The notes: a model not told the origin generated them from the sequence alone. A DNA stretch of 64,000 nt from Otatea glauca (GCA_036346275.1 CM070727.1:2161760-2225759), one strand, 5' to 3'. Shown: positions 21,235 through 33,691, counted from the stretch's first letter. A program made the numbers and translations.

Positions 21235-23519
21235 TATCAATGACTCAAAAAGAAGGGAGACCAAAAACTTGAGCAAAGGTAAATTCTAGTGGATCTTGCT
21301 AGGTTGGAACATGTTCTTGATGAACCCCTCAACCTCTTATGCATCCTAGATTCAGTAGAGACAAAGTAGAAGGAGGTGAAGCACAATTCAAGTTGCATAA
21401 AAGAACCAAACATAAAATGCAAGAACAAAAATAGACTCTAGAACATAGATGAACTTGGATCTTGTATTACTTAGAAATGGATGGTTACAAAGCCACACCT
21501 CCAAGTGAGCAAAGCTTAATAGAGTATAAAGAAACCAAAGAATTCTTCTCAGGCTTTATTCTGACCTTGGTAAAAACCAGGGTACCGACCAAGGTTCCAA
21601 CCAAGGTGCTGGAGACATCCCTCCAGCCCTCCATTTATAGTACAGTTGAGTCAATCTCCACTCTTAGATAACTTTCTTCTCCCAAAAGGAACCTCATCAA
21701 GGGATAGGAGCCTGGGATTAACTTACTCACTTATACATAGGCTGACCCAAAATCTAACAACATCACAGGTTTTGACCATACCCTTTAACACTAACTTAGC
21801 CTCTACTCCACCCGCGAACACTTGATCCAACGATCCTCCTTCGCTTGAGTAGGGCTACAGTTAACATCTTATTCATTCACTTGAAGCATTAATCATGTTT
21901 TGTCACATTCCATGTGGTCCTAATGACTTGCCGCCAAATCTCTCACACGTCTGGACTCCCTTGAACCGTTCTCGCTTGCAAATAGACCCAAATCACTTGA
22001 CAAGCCATATGTCCATGTCCTCTTCACTATGACGGCTTCGGCTTTCATGACCGTTCTGGACCTCGACTCCTCCCTGAGTCTAGTCTCGGTCTATGTCGTT
22101 GCCCACCATATCCATTACCAATGATTCATGCTCCTGTTCCTTATCTTCCTAGCATGCAACAACTTACTAGCCTCAGTCATCTTTCGGCGTCCTTTGATCA
22201 TTCTAGACCTCGTTTCTCCTAGCCTAGTCCCAGTCTCACCTTTTCCTCACCATGACCTAGCTCTGGAGTCCTGCAGCCAACACAGATAAAAAAATCATCA
22301 TATAGCAATGTCTAAAATCATATCAGAAGATCCCACCTTAGATGATATAGACTGTGATTACCCTTGGCTGTGACCACTCTTACAAAGGTAACGACTACTC
22401 CCCTTAGTGGTTAGGATCACTTCTCAAGAGATCCTTAGAGGTCTAGACCACTCTTATAGTTGTCACAACTTCCCTCATAAAGATCCTTAGATGTCTAGAC
22501 CATTCTTATAGTTATCTCTCTCACTGAGGTCCTTAGAGGTCGAGATCACTGCCATAGTGATCTAGATCACTCTTACAGTGGCACACCTCTCTCACAGAGG
22601 TCTTTAGAGGTTTAAATCACACCCACAGTGGTCACGACCACTCCCCTAGTGGTTCTTAAAGGTCTAGACCACAATGGTCTAGACAACTCCAACAGAGATC
22701 ACGATTATTCCCTAGTGGTCCTTAGAGATCTAGACCATTCTCACAGAGGTCACGACTATTTCTCTAATGGTCCTTGAAGGTCTAGACCACTCTCACAATG
22801 GTCTAGAACACTACTACAGAAGACCACTCACCTAGTGGTCCTTGGAAGTCTAGACCACTCCCACAGTGATCTAGACCGCCCCTACAGAGATCCCAAAACC
22901 ACTCATCTAGTGGTCCTTGAAAGTCTAGATCACTCCCACAGTGGTCACAGGAGTTTACGACCACCCCCAGAGAGGTCATGACCACTCTAGGGACGACCTC
23001 CCTAGTGGTCACAGAGGTCACGATTACTCCTATAGTGGTCATGACTAGTGGTCATAGAGGTCACGATCACTTCCATAGTGGTCATGACTACTCTAGGGAC
23101 AACCTCCCTAGTGGTCACAGAGGTCACGATCACTTCTATAGTGGTCACAAAGCCCATGACCACTCTAGAGGTCACAAAAGTCACGACCACTCTAGGAAAT
23201 GATCACCCTATAGGTTAGAAAGGCCACGACCACTTTAGAAAACAATCACTCTAGAGGTTACAAAGCCCACGACCACTTTGGGAATGACCACTCTTGGGAA
23301 TGATCTCTTTAGAAAACGACCTCTCTAGGAGTATTATGACCCCTTAGTGGTGAAGCCACGACCACTCAAGACAAGGTTATGACCACTCAGGACAAAGTCA
23401 TGACCTTTCAAATCAAATTGCCTGTGGCAAAGCTAGCTCATATCAAACTCAAACCCGAGCACATGGCACAATCAATTACTCATCACAAACATGGATAGAC
23501 CACCACACGGTCTCTCAAT
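21235..23519 (-). mobile_element. Copia LTR (SIRE/Maximus-like), expanded U3
   Basis: On the minus strand this region follows the same order as the solo LTR at 53836-55402. A start like GAGACCGTGTGG with GATGAGTAATTGAT comes first (about 23519-23480), then CAGAGCTAGGT (about 22260), CGAAGGAGGATCGTTGGATC (about 21840), a TATA box (21633-21639, reverse CTATAAATGG) and an R/U5 part with CATCCTAGATT-type sequence to about 21235. Between the first two blocks sits a 1.1 kb minisatellite absent from the other copy. The U5 end was not found. Confidence 0.7.
22330..23415. repeat. GGTC/GACC-rich minisatellite with dyad symmetry
   Basis: Dozens of variants of GGTCTAGACCACTC, GGTCACGACCACTC and CTAGTGGTC follow one another. 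Many units are palindromes (GGTCTAGACC, GTGGTCATGACCAC). The left two thirds favour GGTCTAGACC and the right third GGTCACGACCACTCTAG. A longer 105-bp period is visible between 22975 and 23080. It lies inside the U3 of the copia LTR. Confidence 0.9.
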
Positions 23520-24370
23520 TGGTGAGTTCTACAACTTTGGGTGTGTGACAAACTACGCTAAGGTTTGATTGATTCGGTTGCATAACAGATATTGTACACA
23601 CTTCAGAGTAAAATTGACGAGTATATATGACATACTGAATCATTCTAGCAGACCGGGTAGTCCTAAAATTTGCAAGAGAGCCAAATACAATTTCAACAAA
23701 AATGATAAGGAAGGTGAACTGTTGTCTTTTAATACTCGCGATGTTACGTGAGAAAAATGTTTGTGAGTGAGCATGTAATTGAGCAAAAATGTACTGAGCC
23801 AAAAACAGTGTCAAACTCAGTTTCAATAAAATAGAACTGGGGGCATCGTTGGTGGTGTCCTGTTCATCTAAAGAAAAATGGTATGGAAGCAAACGGTCAA
23901 GTAAAGGTAACTTTTGCAAGAACGGTTGGAACCTCTTGCAGATTATCTGGGCTGAAAATAAGAACCATGTGAGGGACTGTACAGACCTGGACTCCGAACC
24001 CCTTCTTTAGCCAACCAGCGAAAAAAAGTGAAGACTGAAAAGAGGGGGGGCTGGATTTTTGTATGTTGAATATATAGTACATTCAAAAACTGATGATCAG
24101 AAACGATCAGGTGTTCTTATCTAGGTTGAATTAAACCGAGTAGTCTTCATTTGGTTAAGACACGCAACCTAAGGATTTCAAGATAAATTCGATCCTATAA
24201 CTATCATGAACTAACTGTGATTTTGTAGCCTGTAAACCCTAACGGAATGGCCCGTATGCTGGTCGGCCACTCGCTGTTGAGTATGGCAGCATATATACAA
24301 TGTTCGGTCCAATTGTCCAAGCACTGGATCAACCACTGATGCTGTTGGCTTCGGCTAAACGCACCAGTCA
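23520..24370. other. Gene-free stretch
   Basis: Open frames on the minus strand (for example 23515-23919) show no recognisable domain. Nothing else can be supported. Confidence 0.4.
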
Positions 24371-26690
24371 GTAGGACCCAGTAAAATCGGTCTAATGTGA
24401 GAACCTATTGTGATGTAAATTGATTGTGATGTGCATCGTACATCACAATCGGTTCTTATATCAGAATCGATTGTGATGTTCCTTGTTAGGTTATTTATAC
24501 CTTTAGGCTAAACTATTCTCTGTTGTTGTTCTAGAGACAAAAAAACCATCACCGTCCCAAAAAACACCATATCCTCTAGTTAGAAGCAATACTTAGGTGA
24601 GAAATTATGAAATCCTCGAAGATAGGTGTTACGAGGGTAAAATTGAAGCCCTAGCTTAAGGATATTTCTACTTGATTTTTTTATCATTTGTGGTTTTCTT
24701 TAAAAGGTGAGCATTCCTTCAAACCTTTTCAATTTTACACTAGGTAATTCGATATGTCGCAAAAAGAGTTTAGGTTTCACTAGAATTGTGTATATCCTAT
24801 CAGATTTCACACCCTTTATTTGACAAACACACATCCATTAATCTTTGTAGTACTTTCGTGTTAATATGGAATCATTGTTGCTGTAATATGATCAATGTTA
24901 GAGTTTAGGTTGCGTAACCCACGTCTCCCGTTCGAGGGAACTTGTTTATAAATATGCTAAAACAATATATTTATATGTAAGCACTTTCGAATTATCTACA
25001 CTTTTTTGGATAGTTCGAGGATATGCGGTTCGGACAAGTTCCTAAGATGTTGTACAAATCCAGAGAAAGTTTTGGCAACATCTTCCTGGCGTTTTCTGGA
25101 TACACACCCCTCTTGACTTGTCGAGACGTGTATTTGAAGAACAGTGGGGAGATGTTGCTGAAATTTTATCTGGAGTTGTACAATAGATTAGGAACTTGCC
25201 CGAACCACGTATCCTCGAATGGGATTAGGACCTAACCTAATTAGAGATTAGGAGTTATCGTTGGTACGTACTTAGTTTGTCAATAGATAAACGGTTCTTT
25301 AAGATAATTCAATTCCTCAACTTTGTTAATATTTTCACCCTTATTTTTTTCATTGAAGTCAAAAGGATTGCAAACTTACTGCATTAGGTAATTCGATACC
25401 ATTGTTGATGTTTTGAATGTATGTTTCCTAAGTAGGGAATTGAAAGCTCTTAACTAAGGAATAAGGTATCGGGAGTAAAATTATATATGTTGGAACCCAT
25501 TCTCTATTTTGCAAAAGTAATTAAATAATATCTCAATATTTGAAATAGCTAGCTGTTGCTCTAGTTTTTTCTTAATTTATTGTGCGTAGTTTAATTGTAG
25601 ATGGATCGTGAAAAATGGATGTATCAGAAAAGCCGTGTGAGTGTTGAATTTCAGAGGGATGTTAAGGAGTTCAAAACAATTGCAGAAGAAGACATGTTGA
25701 AGAGGGGTGTAAATTTCATATATTATCCTTACTTTGATTGCACCAATCTCAGAAGATTTAACAACTCAGCTCAAATTAAAGATTATTTGATCGACGTGGC
25801 TTCGTGAGGAATTACACGTGTTGGATCCATCATGGGGAGACAAGTAGTACCCGTCCGGTATGCAACAAAGACATGCTCGAACCCGATCACGAGTTGCAGC
25901 GTGATATATTTGAGGAGGACAATTTAGAGTAAATATTGCGGGATGTGGAGGAAAATTACACGGAAAGAGAGTTTGAAAATTTTAAAAGCTTGATGGAAAA
26001 CGATGCCAAACCGTTATTCTTGGGTTGCAAAGCGGAATACACAAAGTTGAGTTCGGTCCTTAGATTGTTTGAACTGAAGGCAAAATACCGTTGGACAGAT
26101 ACAAGTTTCAATGCAATTTTAGTTCTTCTATCGGATATGTTTCTGAAGAGAAACGAGTTACCAACAAGCATTTATGAAGCGAAGAAGCTACTATATCCCA
26201 TGGGAATGAAAATAGAAAGGATACATGCATGTTCGAAAGATTGAATCTTGTTCCATAACGCGCATAAGGAATTGCACGTTTGTCCAGTTTGTGGTATACC
26301 CTGGTACAAACAAAAGGAGAAGCATAATGACAAGAAGCGTTAGAAAAGCGACGACGGTGAAGAGGTCAACAAAGGGGCACCGACCAAGGTATTATGTTAC
26401 TTACCCATTATTCCTCGTTTGAAGCAGTTATTTGCAAATCCCAAAGAGGTTTGTTGCGTTGGCATTATGAATCTCAAAAGGAAGATGATAAACTGAGACA
26501 CCCCGCTGATTTGGCTCAATAGAGAAACATTGATGGAAACACGAGGATTTGGTGCTGAGATGAGGAACGTAAGATTTAGATTGAGTACTGATAAAATAAA
26601 TCCATTTGGTAATATGAATAATCATCACAATACTTGACCAGTTCATGTAGTTGTGCGGTAAACCTGCTAGTTTAAATAACAATTACCATG
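24370..26690 (+). mobile_element. CACTA (En/Spm) transposon relic
   Basis: Subterminal repeats typical of CACTA elements lie at about 24390-24490 (direct and inverted copies of ATTGTGATG and CATCACAATCGGTTCT). They are followed by AT-rich leader sequence with possible introns and then transposase coding remnants (25601-26690). Terminal CACTA repeats were not identified, and the right side breaks off after about 26690. Confidence 0.7.
25601..26690 (+). pseudogene. CACTA TNP2-type transposase, N-terminal part, broken
   Basis: The first piece (25601 to about 25850) is a transposase-associated domain, starting MDREKWMYQKSRVSVEFQRD and, after a frame break, reading on to a CWIHHGE-like end. The second piece (25936-26244) is the TNP2 N-terminus with MRDVEENYTEREFENFKSL, LPTSIYEAKKLLYPMGMKIE and HACSKD. 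After further frameshifts come a CPVCG-like zinc motif, LPIIPRLKQLFANPKE and GAEMRNVRFRLSTDKINPFG. This order matches plant CACTA transposases that bind subterminal repeats and excise the element. Stops and frame breaks exclude activity. The catalytic C-terminal part is missing. Confidence 0.85.
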
Positions 26691-26699
26691 TAGGCAGCT

Positions 26700-28225
26700 T
26701 TTCATTGTAACAAGCATAATCCGGCAATTATACTGTTGGAATTGCAGGGCTGCCAACCGCGGCGACGCATCAACTACTAGGGTTAACTATCGCCACGTCG
26801 ATTATTGAAAGTTGTTCACTTGTCTAACTTGAGGACAAACATTCCTACTTACTTTGGTCACAAATAATTGCTATTTTAGATATCGACATGGTTTTTAAAA
26901 CACAGCGTTGATCATTAATTTCTGTTATAGTATATTTATAAAACCCAATAAAATTATAATATTATGAAAGTACTTTTCGAGATAAATCTAGAAATATGAT
27001 TTTATGTATCCAATTTAAATATTTAAAAAGGTATTGATATTCAATATTTCGAAAGTTTGACTGTACTTGTATTCAAAACGACAACTATTTTTTACTGGAG
27101 GGAGTATTTCCTAGCATCAATTTGGGACAAATGATAATATGTTATAAGAGGACAGCAATGTCGGCAATTATTCAGACGATGATCCATTATCGGTACAAAA
27201 TACAATCTTCCCTTGCCGTGATTGACTTCTCGAGTCTTTGTTTTTCCAGACCAAATTGTGAATAACCAGGGCATCTTGGTAACAAGTCACTCTCCAAAAT
27301 ATAGCAACTTCGAAACAGCCTATGGGAAATTAAATAGTAGAATGTGACAGGAAGGAAACTGCATCGAAGCCAAGAAGAAATAATTGGTGGTTTCAAGAGC
27401 AGAGAATCAAAGAGCAGTACTTCAGCACATACTGGGGGAACCAACACAGCCAAGAAACTCTCTGGGACTCGGGTCATCTTGCAGAAACGTACGCATGCGG
27501 ATTGCAGAGTTTAGAGGCATGATTTGGTCATTACGAGGTACATCTTTTAACATCGCCCCTCCTGAATTTTTATTTGATCGATCAACCTAAATCCGCTTAG
27601 TGAGTAATACCGTGTAGGAGTTCTTCCCAGTTGGGCTTTAGTGTCATCATTCAACAGTCCAGAGACAGCAAGGAAGTAAGCAATACAACTAAATCTTTCG
27701 GAAGATGGATTGATTATCAAATATATAAACTGGGAGATATGCAAACAACATCACTCGTCTTTCCCAAGATACGAGTACCAGTTCAGTATTGGGTGTCTCA
27801 TCTAGGTGTTCAGATACGTTTTTTTTTTGGGAATAAGTTTTACTAATTCAAGACATAGCCACCATGGGGATCATGTGATAAAATCCTGAATACCATTAAC
27901 CGGTAAATTAACCCACAACAACTATTAACCATTTCTTGCACATGGATACCATGGTGGAGTAGCATTTAGCATAAAGTTTTCGCTACATAAGTTCCCTTAC
28001 TAATTTCCAGAACATGACTATGTTACTTATCAGAACGCAGTCACGTTGAGTTTTATGTCACAACTAAAAGGCTTTAGCTTAAGTTGTCGAGGAAAATATG
28101 CCAATCCACTAAGGCTTTCACACTTCAATGCTTAACTTTTTTTTTCTTTTTTGGTTGTGGTACAGAAGATTTTTAGAAAGACACCCAGGCTACCCAGTTG
28201 TGCAACCAACCTGCCTCAAGGAACA
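26700..28225. other. Gene-free stretch upstream of the NLR gene
   Basis: No gene recognised. A Stowaway-type terminus (GGAGGGAGTA at about 27096) suggests a decayed MITE lying roughly between 26880 and 27105. The T-rich tract at 28136-28150 directly precedes the NLR leader. Confidence 0.35.
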
Positions 28226-30985
28226 ATGGCTGAGGCTGTGATTCTTTTAGCTGTGAAAAAGATTGGTGTTGCTCTAGGGAATGAAGCGATCAACCTGGCC
28301 ACTTCGCAGTTCAAAAAGTTCATTACAGAGCTAACAGAGGTCCAGGGCAGAATGGGTCACGTTATGACAGAGCTTCGCGTGATGCATGATTTCCTCTCTC
28401 AAATGGACATTCGAACCCGCAACAATCAAGTGTATCTAGGCTGGTTGGAGGAGGTGCGCAAGGTAGTATATGTGATCGAGGACATGGTGGATGAGTACCT
28501 GTATCTTGTAGGTCAGAAACAAGATGCTGGATGGAGATCCTACCTGGAGAAAGGGTTCAAGAAACCAAAAGCTCTGCTATCATTGAACAGGATAGCTTCA
28601 ATGGTGAAGGAAACAGAGGCCAACCTTATACACCTATCTCAGACGAAAGAGCGATGGGTTCCGACGACGAACAATGGGGATATTGCCAACTCCAGCTACA
28701 TTGTTCAGAAGTCCCATGATCTAGCAAGCATTTCACGTTCCCTTGGTGAGGAAGATCTTGTTGGGATTGAAGATAACAAGCAAACACTTGTACATTGGCT
28801 GGGAGATGATGAGTTGGCACGCTCTGTAATAGTTCTGCATGGCATGGGAGGGCTCGGGAAAACAGCACTAGCAGCTACTGTCTATAAGAAGGAACGAGAG
28901 AAATTTGATTGCCATGCATGGGTCTCCATCTCACTGACTTACACCAGAGAAGATGTCCTTAAAAGATTGATCGTCGAGCTTTTCAGAGAGAAACAGAATC
29001 TTCCAAGTAACATTGCCACCATGGACATGACAGCCATTCAAGAGACATTAAAGAGGTTTTTGGAAGAAAGGAGGTATTTGATTATATTGGATGATGTTTG
29101 GACTCCAGAAGTATACACTGACCTGTTTGGAGCACTCACTTCAAATCTCAAGGGGAGCAGAATAATAATCACAACACGGATGGCTGACGTAGCTCACCTT
29201 GCTTCTCAAGATAGGATACTGACACTAGAACCTCTATCAGAGGACAAGTCATGGGAACTCTTTTGTAATAAGGTTTTTCCAGATCATGAATGTCCTGGAA
29301 AACTTGAGGCTCTGTCAAAGCAAATAGTGGGCAAGTGCGAAGGTTTACCCCTTGCAATTGTCTCTATCGGCAGTCTCTTGTTTGTGCGTGACAAGAACAC
29401 GCAGGAATGGAAGCAGATACATGATCAGCTAAGCTGGGAGCTAATTAATAATACAATGCTGGATCATGTTAGGAATGTTCTGCATTTGAGCTACATGTAC
29501 CTGCCGACCTACTTGAAGAGTTGTTTCCTATACTGCAGCTTATTTCCAGAAGACTATCTTTTCCAAAGGAAGAAGCTTGTACGGCTGTGGATAGCAGAGG
29601 GCTTCATCGAGAAAAGGGGTCAGAGCACGATGGAGGAAGTGGCAGAATGCCATCTAAAGGAACTGGTTCAGCGGAACATGCTACAACTTATTCAAAGGAA
29701 CTCATTTGGTAGGATAAAATCATTCAGAATGCATGACATCGTGCGTGAGTTGGCAGTCGATTCGTGTAGGAGGGAATGTTTTGGTGTTGCATTCGAGGAT
29801 GATAAATATGGGGAATCTGATCTTGACGAGAAGGATGGACGCCGATTGCTAATACAGAAAATCAAGAGGAGTATTCGTCAGTCAATTTCAAATGTGCACC
29901 GCCTCCGATCGGTGATCGCATTGGACAACAGCATGCTATCATCCTCTCTACTACCTTGGATAGCGGAGAAGTCAAGATATATGTCAGTACTGGAGTTACG
30001 TGGCCTACACATCGAGGTTGTTCCAGATGCCATTGGAGATCTTTTCAATCTCCGTCATTTGGGCCTGCGGGATTCAAAGGTGAAGTTGCTCCCAAAGTCC
30101 ATCGAGAAGCTTTCCAACTTATTGACACTGGACCTGTATGGATCTGACATACCGGAGTTTCCACGAGGGATTGTCAAGCTGAAGAAGCTTAGGCACTTGT
30201 TTGCTGAGAAAGAGAGCGACCGTTCTGGTCGAGATTTTCGGTGGCGCAGTGGTGTATGCATCCCCAAGGGTCTTGGGAACCTGACAGACCTACAAACGCT
30301 ACAATCATTGGAAGCGCAGGATGAATCTATTAGACATTTGGGGGAGCTGAGGCAAATGAGAAGCATCAGGATATGGAATGTGAAGGCAATCTGCTGTGAA
30401 CGTCTCTGTAAGTCGCTCGTTCAGATGCGGTTTTTGTCCTACTTGCATATTGCGGCAAGTGATGAGGATGAGGTTCTCTCGTTGAATGCTCTGAACCCCC
30501 TACCTCCAAACCTGCAAAAATTACGTTTGAGCGGACGATTGGCGGAAGGGATCTTGGGTGAGTCTCCTCTCTTCCAAGCTGCGACCCAAAATCTGTATTC
30601 ATTGATTCTATCTTGGTCCCAGCTGAGAGAAGACCCCCTGTCGTCCCTATGTCAGTTGGTAAATTTGACGGAGCTAGATTTCACCAGAGCATACAGTGGC
30701 GAGCAGCTAGTATTTCTCACCGGCTGGTTCCCCAAATTGAAGGATCTCTATCTAAGAGACCTGCTAAATCTGAAGCGGTTAGAGATACAGCAAGGTGCAA
30801 TGGCGAGCCTGAAAACATTAATACTAGTCAATCTCCGAAGCATGACGGAGGTCCCACCTGGCATAGAGTTCCTCATGCCCCTCCAATACCTAGCCTTTCG
30901 CGCAATCACCCCTGAGTTCTTCACGTTGCTGCGCAAATGTCCTACAATTGGCGATACGGGGTGGTGGTATTCTCTCCGAGATTAA
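28226..30985 (+). CDS. CC-NBS-LRR (NLR) disease resistance protein, RPM1-like
   Basis: One uninterrupted frame of 919 codons and a stop. Upstream ATGs in frame (from 28151) would add 25 residues unlike the family. The MAEAVILLAVKKIG start at 28226 is the usual Rx-type N-terminus. Domains in order: coiled coil (1 to about 150, with EDMVDEY at 85-91 as the EDVID-like motif), NB-ARC (about 185-505) and LRR (about 590-900). NB-ARC motifs are all present: P-loop GMGGLGKT 206-213, kinase-2 LIILDDVW (Asp 289-290), RNBS-B GSRIIITTR, GLPLAI from 373, RNBS-D CFLYCSLFPEDY and MHD at 502-504. Such proteins act as cytoplasmic or membrane-associated immune receptors that sense pathogen effectors and trigger cell death. 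No lesion and no integrated decoy domain were seen. The lack of introns fits this subgroup in grasses. The ligand cannot be deduced. Confidence 0.95.
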   Translation: MAEAVILLAVKKIGVALGNEAINLATSQFKKFITELTEVQGRMGHVMTELRVMHDFLSQMDIRTRNNQVYLGWLEEVRKVVYVIEDMVDEYLYLVGQKQDAGWRSYLEKGFKKPKALLSLNRIASMVKETEANLIHLSQTKERWVPTTNNGDIANSSYIVQKSHDLASISRSLGEEDLVGIEDNKQTLVHWLGDDELARSVIVLHGMGGLGKTALAATVYKKEREKFDCHAWVSISLTYTREDVLKRLIVELFREKQNLPSNIATMDMTAIQETLKRFLEERRYLIILDDVWTPEVYTDLFGALTSNLKGSRIIITTRMADVAHLASQDRILTLEPLSEDKSWELFCNKVFPDHECPGKLEALSKQIVGKCEGLPLAIVSIGSLLFVRDKNTQEWKQIHDQLSWELINNTMLDHVRNVLHLSYMYLPTYLKSCFLYCSLFPEDYLFQRKKLVRLWIAEGFIEKRGQSTMEEVAECHLKELVQRNMLQLIQRNSFGRIKSFRMHDIVRELAVDSCRRECFGVAFEDDKYGESDLDEKDGRRLLIQKIKRSIRQSISNVHRLRSVIALDNSMLSSSLLPWIAEKSRYMSVLELRGLHIEVVPDAIGDLFNLRHLGLRDSKVKLLPKSIEKLSNLLTLDLYGSDIPEFPRGIVKLKKLRHLFAEKESDRSGRDFRWRSGVCIPKGLGNLTDLQTLQSLEAQDESIRHLGELRQMRSIRIWNVKAICCERLCKSLVQMRFLSYLHIAASDEDEVLSLNALNPLPPNLQKLRLSGRLAEGILGESPLFQAATQNLYSLILSWSQLREDPLSSLCQLVNLTELDFTRAYSGEQLVFLTGWFPKLKDLYLRDLLNLKRLEIQQGAMASLKTLILVNLRSMTEVPPGIEFLMPLQYLAFRAITPEFFTLLRKCPTIGDTGWWYSLRD

Positions 30986-33102
30986 CCGCTCGCTCGCTGG
31001 TGACATTAGCTGGAGACGTAAGTAGCTCAGCTGCCACTACTCCCTTACCTAGCTGCCTTAATTAGCATCTTTTTTCATGCCTTATTATTGGCAGGAAAAT
31101 CTTTTTTCAGACGAGGGGTGGGAGGGACACATGGGGAGGATTGGATCGGATCGTCCTCTTCATTCAAATTCAATTAGTACGCATGCATGCTACGTACAGT
31201 TGCTTCTTCAAGGCTCCCCTTTCAATTTTTCTCTTGTTCGATTGTGTTTTCAAGGTTTTCCTTGCTTGTTTTCCCCACTAGCTAGCTAGGTTGCATGCTT
31301 CTGATCATTGTGGTTCCTATTTCGGTTGTGAATGTCAGACATTACGTGTGATTGCTATCGGGCTGTGATATTGTTATCCAGACATTCGTGTGGTTTGCTT
31401 AATTTGTAACTTATCTGGTTATACAACCTTGGATTTTTATGAACACGTACATATGCTTGTGTTTTTTTCGTGCCATTCATTAGATAGCTTTGGCCATCTG
31501 CATGTGTTTGCGCCTTTCTACAGTGTATATATAGGTCTCATGGAAACTGCAGTTTGTTCCATTCACTAATGAGAATGCTTCACACACTTCAAGTTTTATA
31601 GTACATATATCTCAACCTGTGATTTCTTTTCGCAACCAATCTTACTCGTGATCTACACCAACAACTTTTGATCTACACCATCAAACCAAGTGTTGTACGC
31701 ATGTACAACAAAGAAAAGTTGGTGTGTATAGCATTGCCGATTACTAGACATGAATCAAACAACTCCGATGCTGGTACGTTCAACCATCTCATTTATTTTT
31801 AGTTCTTTTACAATACACTAAATTCAATATAGATTATTTATTCTTTTCAATCTAATAGATAGATTAGCTAATATTTATTTATATTTTTTTTGGTAGTACA
31901 GTAGTAGAAATACTTTTAACAAATCAATGATTAGATCTGATTTCTACTATCTATCATATGCTACCAGTAAAACGCACCGTAAAATCATAAGTATGTTTTG
32001 CTTCTCTGTGTTAATGATGCTACGCATGTATGACCATGTGGATAGACTCGTACACGGTTGCTGATCTAATCTGGTCCACGGTTACAGCCAGCAAAACCTC
32101 TCCCCATGCGCATACTACATCGGGAGGTTCACAGTTTCACACTACATTGTCAAAGGTGTAGCGATGATGTATGGACCGACCTCTCTGGAAAGGCCTATGC
32201 GTTGCTACGGACGTAAGAAAATAGTGAGATAGGTAGGAATTTTAATAGATTCAGAAAATTTATTTCAAGAAAATTCTAAAAAAACAAAAAAAGTAGTGAT
32301 TTTCTTTTTAAAAAATTAAAATTTAGGGAAAAAAACTGTAGCTCAAGCACTGTAAAGGTCGCTAGCGGGTGGACGCCAATGAAGCTGTATATCACCAAGA
32401 ATCTATAGTTACTAGAATAACCATGCGCGTTGCCCCGAGCGACCCTAAATTTTCATAGAGAGAGAAAAATTCTTTCTAAAGGGAAAAAGCTAAAAAAATT
32501 ATTTGTAGCTCAATTATAAGAGGGAGGGGGGATTTTTTTCAAAAAATATCGAAAACACGAAAAAACACTATAGCACACTGTAGAAAAGAACGGTAGTTTC
32601 TACGTACACATGCGACGCGTGACGAGGCTCCACGGCTGCTCCCCATGCAGGAGCGGAGCTAGGCCTCGAGCCACCTAGGCCTGGCCAAAAACTCAATGTA
32701 AAATCTGTTGAAAATTTATAAAAATTCACAAATTAGTCTAATAAACCTTAGGTCAGCCCAGGTCGACCTGAGACTTAGGTCTGAGCTGACTTTGCCCCTA
32801 TCCCCATGAATCTATAGATCTATACATATAGATGCTGCTGCTGCTTCTTTTCTTGATGGATCCAGTGACAGTAGCCCATTTGGTTAAAGCCTTGGACACG
32901 TCTGTATTTTTCAGGCATGCTTGTGGGACACCATTGCCTAAACTCTGATTAAGATCCATATGCACATGCTAGCGATACGTGATGAGGTGCTACTGCTGGC
33001 AATTCTCAGTTTTTGCATAGTACCTACCAATGTAATAGAATAACCACAAGTTTGTTTAGTGAATTAGTGGGTTAAGACCATTGTATAGCCTCCTAGGTTT
33101 TA
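30986..33102. other. Gene-free stretch after the NLR gene
   Basis: The start is probably the NLR 3' UTR, with a possible splice donor GACGTAAGT at about 31015. The remainder is AT-rich intergenic DNA with fragments of repetitive look (around 32230-32800). No coding sequence is supported. Confidence 0.4.
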
Positions 33103-33112
33103 TTTTATAGTA

Positions 33113-33691
33113 GAGATGGCCAAACGAGCCGACCTGAGGCATGACATTGTTGGCCCGGGTCGAGCACGGCACAGCCCAGCCGTAAACAAGCTATGCCGAC
33201 ACGGCCCACGAGCCCGTGCCATGCTTGAGCCAGCACGGCCCTGCCCGTTTACGAGCGGGCTGGCACGACACGGCACGGCCCATTTAGTTTAAAAAATATC
33301 TGTTTTATAGCTGTTGGAGGATTAAAAAATTTGAAAAAATCCAAAAAAATTCTATATACTTTGAGTTTTTCTAGTTATTCTAAATTTTTCCTATTTTTAT
33401 GAATTTTTCTTATTTTTCTGCATTTTTCATACTTTTCTATTTTTTCTGATTTTTTTAAAAAATTAGCGCTAACGGGCTACCGGGCCGACCAGGCCCGTTA
33501 GGTTCGCGAAGGATCGGGCTAGCATGGCATGGCCCGTGAGGCTAACGGGCCATGCCTAGGCCGGTACTTCGGCACGTGGGTCGACACGACACGGCGGTTT
33601 AGTAGCCGGCCGAAACGGGTCATGCTTAAACGGGGCGTGCTGCATGTTTAACGGGCTAGACCGTGCCGTGCCGCCTGTTTGACCCTCTATG
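33113..33691. mobile_element. TIR element, GC-rich ends and AT-rich core
   Basis: The ends are rough inverted copies (GAGATGGCCAAACGAGCC on the left, reverse complement GAGGGTCAAACAGGCGG on the right) and are followed by GGCACGGC/GCCCGT-rich arms around an AT-rich centre. The 10-bp direct repeat TTTTATAGTA flanks it (33103-33112 and 33692-33701). The duplication length would fit a MULE or hAT type. No transposase. Confidence 0.6.

Noticed and set aside
22803..23202. His/Asp-rich and Val/Thr-rich repetitive frames
   Set aside because: They are translations of the minisatellite and appear on both strands.
28151..28225. Upstream in-frame ATG extending the NLR by 25 residues
   Set aside because: The extension is unlike NLR N-termini, while MAEAV at 28226 is the standard start.
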